A stretch of DNA of 25,904 nucleotides from the NCBI GenBank assembly GCA_027490345.1, contig JAIXYF010000303.1, positions 1-25,904 on the forward strand, written 5' to 3'. How positions within the stretch are numbered: the first letter of the stretch is position 1; every line of letters starts with the position of its first letter. The translations under genes and the position numbers were made by a program. The notes below the pieces were generated by a model. That model did not search any database and was not told the origin of the DNA. It saw only the letters and a program-made list of their open reading frames with translations. Of this stretch, positions 1 to 7,044 are shown piece by piece. Origin of the DNA: Novosphingobium sp. GTDB lineage: Bacteria > Pseudomonadota > Alphaproteobacteria > Sphingomonadales > Sphingomonadaceae.

Positions 1-188
1 AGCGGTGGGACATCACCGTTGGCGATCCGCTTGCGCCAGCTTTGCGCTGGCAGACCTCTGCCGCAGAAATCACCATGACTGCAACACAGATTGCCGGACT
101 GCCAAGTGGAGCGCCCACGTATTTCACAGTGCGCCAGATCGGCCGCAACGCCGCGTCCATGCCGCTGCGCATCGATTTCCCAGCATGA
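1..188 (+). CDS. C-terminal end of a probable GTA tail / host-specificity protein (partial)
   Basis: An open frame enters from the left edge (codons in phase with position 3) and ends at TGA 186-188, giving about 61 residues. The fragment begins RWDITVGD and ends MPLRIDFPA, with a TYFTVRQIGRNAASMPL stretch near the end. I read it as the tail tip of the very large gene-transfer-agent host-specificity (phage tail baseplate) protein. The main reason is the next gene, a DUF2793 protein, which commonly follows that gene in sphingomonads. The fragment itself carries no diagnostic motif, so the frame is fairly sure and the function is inferred from context. Confidence 0.55.
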   Translation, partial: RWDITVGDPLAPALRWQTSAAEITMTATQIAGLPSGAPTYFTVRQIGRNAASMPLRIDFPA

Positions 189-209
189 CCCCTAAAGCAG
201 GAAAAGATC

Positions 210-665
210 ATGACCGACCCCATCAGCTTTTCATCGGCATCCCCGCGCTTCGCACTTCCCTTGCTGTTTTCAGGACAGAGCCAGAAGGAAGTGACGGTCA
301 ACGAGGCAGTGCTTGCAGCGGACATTCTGCTCCATCCGGCAATCGAGAATGTTGTGACAAGCCCACCGACCAGCCCCGCAGCAGGACAATGCTGGCTGAT
401 CGCAAGCGGCGCAACCGGGGTATTTGCGGGACAAACGAACCGGATTGCCGCATGGACCGAAGGTGGCTGGCGCTTTGCAAACCCGCGTGAGGGCATGCGC
501 GCTTTCGATGTGGCGGCAGGCGCAGATCGCCTCTATACTGGCGGAAACTGGCAATTGAGTTCGGCGCCAGCGAACCCTTCTGGTGGAAGCGTGATAGACA
601 ACGAAGCACGCGCTGCAATTGCCGCGTTGGCCGCCGCTCTCAGGGACGCTGGTGTCTTGAGCTGA
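210..665 (+). CDS. DUF2793 domain protein, GTA/phage tail associated
   Basis: A 151-residue protein that starts 21 bases after the preceding stop, with AGGA about 8 bases before the ATG. The N-terminal half carries the family hallmark GQSQKEVTVNEA (residues 22-33), followed by Gly- and Trp-containing short beta stretches (CWLIASGATGVFAG, WTEGGWRF, YTGGNWQ). There is no signal peptide or membrane segment. DUF2793 proteins occur in prophages and at the end of gene-transfer-agent clusters in Alphaproteobacteria. Their exact role is unknown, and a tail-fibre or tail-tip accessory part is the usual guess. Tight spacing to the upstream tail fragment supports a shared operon. The family assignment is firm; the structural role is inference. 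Confidence 0.8.
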   Translation: MTDPISFSSASPRFALPLLFSGQSQKEVTVNEAVLAADILLHPAIENVVTSPPTSPAAGQCWLIASGATGVFAGQTNRIAAWTEGGWRFANPREGMRAFDVAAGADRLYTGGNWQLSSAPANPSGGSVIDNEARAAIAALAAALRDAGVLS

Positions 666-855
666 GCATACGAAACCAGTGCGGAGATTGTCGGCGGCGG
701 CCCCGCAACGGTTTGACATCAAGATTGATGCTCAGGGGGATGAATTTAGTTGCTATTTGGCAACAGCAGCCACTCAGGTTCGCTTGCAAGCAAAAACGAG
801 AGCCGCTAATGGCATCAACATCCGAGGCATGACTTCGAATAAAGGGGAAATGAGA
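666..855. promoter_or_regulatory. Spacer upstream of the ompA-like gene
   Basis: This 190-base spacer must hold the promoter of the OmpA-like gene. I could not assign clear -35/-10 boxes. It contains a small hairpin (GTTGC 749-753 pairing with GCAAC 760-764) and a perfect 10-base palindrome GCTTGCAAGC at 782-791, which could be an operator or part of the 5' untranslated region. The purine-rich AAGGGGAA at 842-849 is the ribosome binding site. Confidence 0.35.
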
Positions 856-1962
856 ATGCGGAAATTGCTCTTGGGCGTTGCCCTGGCGTCGACGGCGCTT
901 GCAACGCCGGCGCTCGCGAAGAAGGATTCCTGGTACGTCGAGGTTGATGCCGGCGCGATGATCGTCGAAAAGACGGCACTGAAGATCGCCGGCGTGGCAA
1001 ATGCTGCAACGCTGAAGAATGATGCCGGCTACGACGTCGGCGGCATTGTGGGTTACGATTTCGGCGGTTTCCGCCTTGAATCAGAAGTCAGCTACCGCCG
1101 TGCGCGCATCGACAGCATCACCGACAGCAATGGCGGCGTCGTTTCGCGCGATACCGGCACGCTCAAGGGTCACACCTATGCGCTGAGCTACATGGTCAAC
1201 GGCTTGCTCGACTTCGGCAGCGACGATAGCATTCAGGCCTTCGTTGGCGGCGGTGTTGGCGTGGCGAATGTCAAGTACAACTTCACGACCAACGGGTTCG
1301 GCAAGGGCAACGATTCGGACACCAACTTTGCCTGGCAGGCACTGGCCGGTGTGCGCGCGCCGCTGTCCGATCACTGGGACGTCGGCCTGAAGTATCGTTT
1401 CTTCAACTCGAGCCGTCTCGACCTCGTTGGCAGCGGCCTGCTGACCGGACAGGCGATTCGTGGCCAGTGGCGCTCGCACTCGCTGATGGGTACGCTGGCA
1501 TACAACTTCGGTGGCGCCGAACCGGCCCCGATGCCGGAACCGCCGGCTCCGCCGCCGCCGCCGCCGCCCCCGCCGCCCCCGCCGCCCCCGCCGCCGCCGC
1601 CGGCTGCTGTGTGCAACAAGGGTCCGTACATCGTGTTCTTCGACTGGGACAAGTCGGACATCACGCCTGAAGCGGCGACGATCCTCGACAACGCGGTTAC
1701 CGCCTATGGCAACTGCGCCAGCGTGCCGATCATGCTTGCGGGTTACACCGATCGTTCGGGCTCGCCCAAGTACAACCAGGGCCTTTCGGCACGCCGGAAC
1801 GCCTCGACGCGTGCCTACCTGACGTCGCACGGGATCCCCGACGGCTCGATCTCCAGCCAGGCATTCGGTGAAAGCAACCCGCGTGTTCCGACCGCCGACG
1901 GCGTTCGCGAACTGCAGAACCGCCGCGTGGAGATCACGTACGGTCCGGGTTCGGGCATGTAA
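856..1962 (+). CDS. OmpA-family outer-membrane protein with beta-barrel and peptidoglycan-binding domain
   Basis: A 368-residue exported protein. The open frame extends upstream, but the ATG at 856 fits best: AAGGGGAA lies about 7-8 bases before it and a Sec signal peptide follows (MRKLLLGVALASTALATPALA, cleavage near residue 21). An ATG at 850 would be too close to that site. Residues about 22-222 form an eight-strand-type outer-membrane barrel with alternating aromatic/Gly segments, ending LMGTLAYNFGG. A proline linker with 18 consecutive prolines (residues 232-249) leads to an OmpA C-terminal domain. That domain contains VFFDWDKSDITPEA, GYTDRSG and LSARRNASTRAYL, which supply the Asp and Arg that bind diaminopimelate in peptidoglycan. 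Known role of the family: anchoring the outer membrane to the cell wall. A strong terminator follows directly, so it is probably monocistronic. Confidence 0.92.
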   Translation: MRKLLLGVALASTALATPALAKKDSWYVEVDAGAMIVEKTALKIAGVANAATLKNDAGYDVGGIVGYDFGGFRLESEVSYRRARIDSITDSNGGVVSRDTGTLKGHTYALSYMVNGLLDFGSDDSIQAFVGGGVGVANVKYNFTTNGFGKGNDSDTNFAWQALAGVRAPLSDHWDVGLKYRFFNSSRLDLVGSGLLTGQAIRGQWRSHSLMGTLAYNFGGAEPAPMPEPPAPPPPPPPPPPPPPPPPPPAAVCNKGPYIVFFDWDKSDITPEAATILDNAVTAYGNCASVPIMLAGYTDRSGSPKYNQGLSARRNASTRAYLTSHGIPDGSISSQAFGESNPRVPTADGVRELQNRRVEITYGPGSGM

Positions 1963-1990
1963 GCTTCGGCTTGCTGCAGAACGTGAATTG

Positions 1991-2019
1991 GGGGGCCGGA
2001 GCAATCCGGCCCCCTTTTT
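1991..2019 (+). terminator. Rho-independent terminator of the ompA-like gene
   Basis: A perfect 10-bp stem (GGGGGCCGGA 1991-2000 with TCCGGCCCCC 2005-2014) closed by a GCAA tetraloop is followed by TTTTT at 2015-2019. It lies 29 bases after the ompA-like stop codon. Confidence 0.95.
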
Positions 2020-2339
2020 CTTGGCCATCCGATATCACCAAGAGTGCATGGAGAGGCGCGAGGGGTTGCGTTAAAACGTGCGCCGGGGGAGTACCGCAAC
2101 CTTGCTCAGCCGTGCAGAGACTACGCGGGTGAACACCCGAGATGCTCCGCTGATTGGCTTGCCCTGCTGCCCCCCGCATCCCGGGAAAGTCAGGCGCTGC
2201 TGACGCCGATCAGAGGCGTTCCAGGCGCGGCGTTTTCACCGATCCGTCCGGTAGCGGCCAAATCGCTGGGCGGCCGACATTCCGAACGCTTCCACCTGCC
2301 CGGCGAGAACGAGCCGATGCAATCGGATCGGAATCTGCT
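2020..2339. other. Stretch of about 320 bases without a convincing gene, with RNA-like structure
   Basis: A plus-strand open frame at 2044-2343 has no domain, no good ribosome binding site and unusual composition, so I do not call it a gene. The 5' third has nested complementarity. GGCGC 2055-2059 can pair with GCGCC 2080-2084, and GGTTGCG 2064-2070 inside that loop can pair with CGCAACC 2095-2101, a pseudoknot arrangement. A hairpin GGGT-GAAC-ACCC follows at about 2127-2138. The string GTGCAGAGACTA at about 2112-2123 resembles the R element of group I introns, but no complete intron could be assembled. The remainder (2160-2339) shows nothing I recognise. Confidence 0.35.
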
Positions 2340-3902
2340 CTAGTCCTGCTCTCGCCTGATCAGATCGCGGCGGCAGATTTCCAGAGCAGCCAACGCGAAG
2401 GGCACGACAACGAGGACGCCAGCGAGCCCTAGGCGCAAGTTAGCGCCAAATGCGCCCGAAATCTTGCCCGCCGCATAAGGCCCGAGCGCCAGACCGATCA
2501 TGGTGGCAAAAAGAAAGAATGCCGCGGTGGCGGTTGCCCTGGTGTTGGCGGGCACGATATTGACGATTGTCCCCGCAGCGCCGCCAAGAGCGCAACTGGC
2601 CAGAAACCACATCGGGAACACACAGAAGTAGACCACGGTGAGCGAGTGGGTTGCTAGCATGATGCAATTGGGCACCAGCGAGGCCAGCAGCGAACCGATC
2701 ACGACAAGGATCCGCCGCGAATGATCGCGGTCGCCAGCGAGACGGTCGCCCAGCGCTCCGCCGGCAATGACGCCCAATGCGCCTCCGGCGGCGGCGGACC
2801 CGCCAACGATCAATGCAACCGCGCCTGCAGTGGCACCGAATTCGCGGATCACGAGCGACGGCCCAAAGGCCGAGTTGGCGTACGTGATCACGCACATGAG
2901 GCCATAGCCAAGATTGAGCCCTACCACCGATCTTGATGCCCAGATGACCCCGAACGCTTCGGGATCGTCGTGGCGCAGAGCAACCGCCCACGAAGCAATG
3001 GCATACGTACCGATGCCCAGCGCGATCCACTGAGCCGGATCGCCGATCAGGAAAGTAAGCAGCGTACCGATGGCAGCAAGTCCGACGGCTATCGCCAGAT
3101 TACCGAGGAGTGCCGACCGGCCTCGCCGGGCCGCAGCAATGAGGGTGAAAGGCGGAACGATCGCCGCCAGATCACGCGTGAGCGCTGCAAAAGTAGCCGG
3201 TTCAGGATCAGGCCTTGTGACGCCGTCAGCGAGTGAAGCCTCGAACCGTCCGCGGACCGGCTCTCGCAAACTGCGCACCCACAAGGCCAGAGCAAGGCCG
3301 GGAAGGCCAACCGCCAGGAAGGCCGCCTGCCATCCTGCTAGGCCAAACGGCCGTTCGCCCAACGGAAAGGCGCCGTTCCAGCCGCCCGCAATCGCTGTGC
3401 CGATATAAAGCGAAAATCCGCCGCCTAGATAGATCCCCGATGAAAAGATCGCGACGGCCGTTGCACGGCGATTCGCCGGAAAATAGTCACCCAGCAGCGA
3501 ATAAGAGCAGGGGCCGGCCGTCGCCTCGCCCACACCGACACCAATTCGCGCTGCACCAAGCTGCAGGAAACTTCGCGACAGCCCCGAGAGCGCAGTCATT
3601 GTCGACCAGAGGGCAAGGCCAATGGCAAGAACGTTGGTGCGCGATGCGCGATCCGCAAGCTTACCCAGCGGTATGCCGAACAAGGCGTAGAAAACACCGA
3701 ACGCGGTCCCATAAAGAAAGCCGAACTGCGCATCGGAAATGCCAAGATCGTGCTTGATGTCGACCGCGAGGATCGTGAGCAACTGCCGATCCACGAAGTT
3801 GATGACGTAAACAATGACCAGAACCAGCAGTGCGTACCAGCTATAGCGGTCCACGCCGAGCCATTGCTTTGGCCTATCCGTCATCTCCATAAATCGTGCC
3901 AT
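2340..3902 (-). CDS. MFS transporter, spinster-like
   Basis: A 520-residue polytopic membrane protein with about 12 hydrophobic segments. After a short polar start comes the first helix (WYALLVLVIVYVINFVDRQLL). Its NFVDRQ signature is typical of the spinster-like branch of the major facilitator superfamily. The loop 2-3 motif GKLADRASRT lies at residues 80-89. A long cytoplasmic loop around residues 210-250 separates the two halves. Proteins of this branch in sphingomonads are mostly of unknown substrate; lipids, aromatic compounds and drugs have all been proposed. All plausible starts (ATG at 3902, 3890 or 3884) lie inside the 3' end of queC, so translation is probably coupled to it. The choice of 3902 is uncertain. 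A transport link to deazaguanines is only a thought prompted by the overlap. Confidence 0.88.
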   Translation of the reverse strand: MARFMEMTDRPKQWLGVDRYSWYALLVLVIVYVINFVDRQLLTILAVDIKHDLGISDAQFGFLYGTAFGVFYALFGIPLGKLADRASRTNVLAIGLALWSTMTALSGLSRSFLQLGAARIGVGVGEATAGPCSYSLLGDYFPANRRATAVAIFSSGIYLGGGFSLYIGTAIAGGWNGAFPLGERPFGLAGWQAAFLAVGLPGLALALWVRSLREPVRGRFEASLADGVTRPDPEPATFAALTRDLAAIVPPFTLIAAARRGRSALLGNLAIAVGLAAIGTLLTFLIGDPAQWIALGIGTYAIASWAVALRHDDPEAFGVIWASRSVVGLNLGYGLMCVITYANSAFGPSLVIREFGATAGAVALIVGGSAAAGGALGVIAGGALGDRLAGDRDHSRRILVVIGSLLASLVPNCIMLATHSLTVVYFCVFPMWFLASCALGGAAGTIVNIVPANTRATATAAFFLFATMIGLALGPYAAGKISGAFGANLRLGLAGVLVVVPFALAALEICRRDLIRREQD

Positions 3903-4578
3903 CCTCTATCCCGGCTGCATCGAATCCCGCGCGCCGCAAGCGGCAGCTGTCGCAAACGCCGCAAGCTCTGCCATCAGGCAGCGGGTCGTAACACGACCAG
4001 CTGCGCGAGGGATCAAGCCCGAGACGCGCCGCTTCCTGCGCGATTTCGCTTTTCTTTAGATGCTGGAGCGGAGCGTGAACCCGCACGTGTCCGCCCTGAT
4101 CGCCCAGCTTGGTTGCGACCCGGGCGAGCGCTTCAAACCCGCCGATGAATTCTGGCCGGCAATCGGGATATCCCGAATAATCGAGGGCATTCACACCGAT
4201 GAACAGGTCACTCGATCCTGCAGCTTCAGCCCAGGCGAGTGCCAGCGACAGGAACACGAGATTGCGGGCCGGCACATAGGTAACCGGAATCTCGTCTCCC
4301 ACCCCACCCTTGGGCACGGGAATATCGGCTGTGAGCGCAGATCCCCCGAACTGGCGCAGATCCAGTGGCAGGATCACGTGCTGATCGACCTTCAGTACAG
4401 CCGCGATTGTGCGCGCTGCTTCCACCTCAACCCGGTGGCGCTGGTTGTAATCAATCGTGAGCGCCAGAACACGAAAACCCCGCTCACGCGCAAGGGCTGC
4501 GCAGACCATCGAATCCAGACCGCCGGAAAGCAGCACGACGGCAAGAGGGGGTTGTTCGGAAACGGCTTTTGCGTCCAT
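3874..4578 (-). CDS. queC: 7-cyano-7-deazaguanine synthase QueC
   Basis: A 234-residue enzyme that makes preQ0 from 7-carboxy-7-deazaguanine, ammonia and ATP, on the way to queuosine in tRNA. The ATP-pyrophosphatase loop SGGLDS is at residues 18-23. The conserved YVPARNLVFLSLA segment is mid-protein. The zinc site is complete, with Cys196, Cys206, Cys209 and Cys212 in CYDPLPDGRACGVCDSC. Length is normal for the family. None of the other preQ0 genes (queD, queE, folE) is in the window. The 3' end overlaps the following MFS gene by up to 29 bases. A start site with a clear Shine-Dalgarno sequence was not found, but the N-terminus is the right length before the P-loop. Confidence 0.96.
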   Translation of the reverse strand: MDAKAVSEQPPLAVVLLSGGLDSMVCAALARERGFRVLALTIDYNQRHRVEVEAARTIAAVLKVDQHVILPLDLRQFGGSALTADIPVPKGGVGDEIPVTYVPARNLVFLSLALAWAEAAGSSDLFIGVNALDYSGYPDCRPEFIGGFEALARVATKLGDQGGHVRVHAPLQHLKKSEIAQEAARLGLDPSRSWSCYDPLPDGRACGVCDSCRLRRAGFDAAGIEDGTIYGDDG

Positions 4579-4644
4579 GCGCCAGAGCTATAGGGATGCA
4601 CCCTCCGTTGCAATCCTTGGCGCGCACACCGTTGTGCAGCGTTG

Positions 4645-5091
4645 TCAGGAAGTGCAAGATCCCACACGTCTGACTTCGGCGCGCAGGTTGAAAGGCAGGC
4701 CATGCGCGATGCCCTGCGTTTCAAGTTGGACAAGCTGCGCACTTTCGAACCGCACCGACGTCTGCCCATAGCCATTGCCAGGGCAAGTATAATGCACCGT
4801 CACGGCAGCGGCCGTATCCTGAACGGTGAAGCTGCGGCACGTCTCTCGCATATGGCGGATCTGGATCAGGCGGCGCCCGTTCGCTATGCACAACCGGCTG
4901 CGACCACCGGCCAGATCACGGTCCCGCACTTCCCACTGCCCCGGCTGGAGAAGGTCGAGCATGGCCAGCGACGGCCGCTGAGCCGTCAGCGCCGGTGGCG
5001 AGAGAACCAACAGCGCGGCCCCGCAGCCCACAAATGCCCGCCGCGCTGGCACCGGCACAAGCCGGGATAGTCGACGCAGCAGGTGGTCCAT
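4645..5091 (-). CDS. DUF3617-type secreted protein
   Basis: A 148-residue protein if translation starts at the ATG at 5091. The open frame runs to 5145, but the longer start adds a polar stretch in front of the signal peptide and has no ribosome binding site. Neither start has a good one. Residues about 1-37 form an N-terminal signal (basic residues, then GCGAALLVLSPPALTA). The mature part begins LLQPGQWEV, the PGxWE-like opening of DUF3617. It has four cysteines (68, 85, 103, 146), likely two disulfides, plus a YTCPGNGYGQTSVR core and an RRVGSC ending. DUF3617 proteins are small periplasmic proteins of unknown function, common in sphingomonads. The gene sits 66 bases before queC and after hslO. 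Confidence 0.75.
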   Translation of the reverse strand: MDHLLRRLSRLVPVPARRAFVGCGAALLVLSPPALTAQRPSLAMLDLLQPGQWEVRDRDLAGGRSRLCIANGRRLIQIRHMRETCRSFTVQDTAAAVTVHYTCPGNGYGQTSVRFESAQLVQLETQGIAHGLPFNLRAEVRRVGSCTS

Positions 5092-5206
5092 CCGGCAAGC
5101 ACGTCCATCTATGGCTGGCACTATGCTGCAGCCATATTTCGACATTATAGCCGGTTTTCGCGGGCGTTAAAGTGTTCTCGGTACGCGATGAACCGAATCG
5201 GCTGAT

Positions 5207-6115
5207 TCAATCGAGTTCAATCTCGAACACCCGCGAGCAGAACGCGCAGTCGACAAGGATCAAGCCATCCCCATTCTTCATTTCTTCCCGTTCGGCCGGA
5301 CCGAAGCGCGACAAGACAGACTGGTAATACTGGCTGGTGCAGCGACAGCCCTTGCTGATCTGCGCGCCCGGCTGGACCCTGACTTCCTGCTCTTCGTGAA
5401 AAAGCCGCCACACCAGGTCGTCGAGGGGAAGTGCAGGATCCACCAATTCACCGGATGATACCGCACCGCCCATGATCCGCATGTGCTCCCACTCGGGATG
5501 ATCGAGCTGCACATGGAGCCGCTCCCGCCCCTCTTCGCCCTCTGGCAGATGCTGGATCAGCAGACCGCCTGCCACGCAGCCCGCGGCATCGCTGCGAATC
5601 GCGACGCGAATGAGTGTCGGGATCTGCTCGGACTGAACGAAATAGCTTTCGCAAGCAGCCGCCAGCGTTTCGCCTTCGAGGGGGACAATGCCCTGATACC
5701 GCTGGTCCGAGGTCGCCAGATCAAACGTGATCGCGAGATAACCAGCACCGAACAGGGCCTGAAGCGACGGGCTAGGGCCGAGCTCATCCAGCCTTGCCCG
5801 GTCGAAACGGGCGTAGCCGCGCACCTGGCCTGCCCGGTAATCGCACACCAGCAAATCAACCACACCGTCCTGCGTCTGGGCTTGCATGGTCAGCTGGCCT
5901 TGCTCGTCCTTGAGGAGCGAACCGAGCAGCGCGGCCAGCACCAGCGCTTCGGCCAGCAGGTGGCGGATTGGCGCGGGATAGGAATGCGCAGCGATCACGT
6001 CATCCAGCACGGGGCCGAGCCGGACGATGCGGCCGCGCGCGTTGCGGTCTGCAACGGTGAACGCCAGAACCTGGTCAAACGCGATCGAAGGGGAAGGCGC
6101 AGTGCCGCCGCTCAT
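5207..6115 (-). CDS. hslO: Hsp33 redox-regulated chaperone
   Basis: A 302-residue cytoplasmic holdase. Under oxidative stress Hsp33 loses zinc, forms disulfides and binds unfolding proteins. The C-terminal redox switch is intact: Cys257 and Cys259 (CRC) plus Cys290 and Cys293 (CAFC), with the usual spacing of about 30 residues. The N-terminal chaperone core includes the YTQ-like SYPAPIRHLLAEALVLAALLG helix and the GYARFDRARLDELG region. The start at 6115 lies 2 bases after the argF stop, so the gene is almost certainly co-translated with argF and argD. Pairing of hslO with argF is often seen in sphingomonads and other Alphaproteobacteria as far as I recall. Confidence 0.96.
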   Translation of the reverse strand: MSGGTAPSPSIAFDQVLAFTVADRNARGRIVRLGPVLDDVIAAHSYPAPIRHLLAEALVLAALLGSLLKDEQGQLTMQAQTQDGVVDLLVCDYRAGQVRGYARFDRARLDELGPSPSLQALFGAGYLAITFDLATSDQRYQGIVPLEGETLAAACESYFVQSEQIPTLIRVAIRSDAAGCVAGGLLIQHLPEGEEGRERLHVQLDHPEWEHMRIMGGAVSSGELVDPALPLDDLVWRLFHEEQEVRVQPGAQISKGCRCTSQYYQSVLSRFGPAEREEMKNGDGLILVDCAFCSRVFEIELD

Positions 6116-6117
6116 GG

Positions 6118-7044
6118 TCAGATCTGCCCGAAAGCCCAGCGCAGGATAGCCTTCTGCGCGTGAATGCGGTTCTCCGCTTCATCCCAAACCAGCGATTGCG
6201 GCCCGTCGATCACCGCGTCAGTCACTTCCTCGCCGCGGTGCGCTGGCAAGCAGTGAAGCAGCACTGCATCGGGCTTGGCCAGCGCCATCAGTTCGCTGTT
6301 CACCTGATAGGGTGCCATCGCTGCCAGCTTCGCTTCGGCATGCGCCTGCCCCATGGAAATCCAGGTGTCGGTCACCATCACATCGGCTCCGCGCGCGGCT
6401 TCTGCTGCGCTGCGATGCACTGTGATACGCGCACCGCCGGCGCGGGCGGCCGCAATGAAGGTGGCATCGCTATCATAGCCTTCGGGCACACCGATGCGGA
6501 CGTTGAACTTCATCAGGCCAGCCGCCTCGACCAGCGAATTGAGCACGTTGTTGCCATCGCCAAGCCACGCGACTTCCAAGCCGGGCAAGGCCTTGCCGTG
6601 TTCAAGCAAGGTCTGAAGGTCGGCCATGATCTGGCATGGGTGCGAAAGATCGGTCAGCCCATTGATCACCGGTACGGTGGCGTGGAGGGCGAGTTCCTCG
6701 ATCTTGGCGTGATCGTCGGTTCGCAGCATGATGGCATCGGCCATGCGGCTGAGCACCCTTGCGGTATCGGCAATCGTTTCGCCGCGCCCAAGCTGGGTGG
6801 TACCAGCATCCAGCACTAGCGCGCTGCCGCCCAGCTGGCGGATCGCGATATCGAACGAAACGCGTGTGCGCGTGGAGTTCTTTTCGAAAACCAGAGCCAG
6901 CACGTGGCCGGCCAGCGGCATATCGGCGTCAGGCAAGCCTTTGGGCAGGGCTTGTCGCGCGGCCTTGCGGTCCATGGCGTCTCCCAGCATGGCGGCAACC
7001 GCGTCGCCGCCCGCATCGCCAAGCGCAATGAAATGCCGGGTCAT
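6118..7044 (-). CDS. argF: Ornithine carbamoyltransferase
   Basis: A 308-residue enzyme that converts ornithine and carbamoyl phosphate to citrulline in arginine synthesis. The carbamoyl-phosphate motif STRTR is at residues 57-61. HPCQ follows in the middle (LSHPCQIMADLQTLLEHG), and the ornithine-side motif HCLPAHR is at residues 264-270, followed by GEEVTD. Length and motif order are normal, with no damage. The start codon overlaps the argD stop by four bases (7041-7044), and hslO follows after 2 bases, forming a compact argD-argF-hslO unit. Catabolic ornithine transcarbamylases share these motifs. The argD partner argues for the biosynthetic role. Confidence 0.97.
   Translation of the reverse strand: MTRHFIALGDAGGDAVAAMLGDAMDRKAARQALPKGLPDADMPLAGHVLALVFEKNSTRTRVSFDIAIRQLGGSALVLDAGTTQLGRGETIADTARVLSRMADAIMLRTDDHAKIEELALHATVPVINGLTDLSHPCQIMADLQTLLEHGKALPGLEVAWLGDGNNVLNSLVEAAGLMKFNVRIGVPEGYDSDATFIAAARAGGARITVHRSAAEAARGADVMVTDTWISMGQAHAEAKLAAMAPYQVNSELMALAKPDAVLLHCLPAHRGEEVTDAVIDGPQSLVWDEAENRIHAQKAILRWAFGQI

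Noticed and set aside
1081..2028. Minus-strand open frame of 315 residues opposite ompA
   Set aside because: It is Arg/Ala-rich, covers the poly-proline segment as Gly/Arg runs and reads through the terminator. It is a shadow of high-GC codon usage.
2044..2343. Plus-strand open frame of 99 residues after ompA
   Set aside because: No domain, no good ribosome binding site, and it ends at the MFS stop region. Its composition does not look coding.
2055..2345. Intact group I intron
   Set aside because: Only the Q/R-like string is convincing. No P1, P3 or proper P4 partners were found, the only P7 partner falls in MFS coding sequence, and there is no interrupted host gene. Kept as a finding, not a feature.
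4624..4637. GCACA-CCGT-TGTGC hairpin between the DUF3617 gene and queC
   Set aside because: Only 5 bp and no T tract on either side, so not called a terminator.
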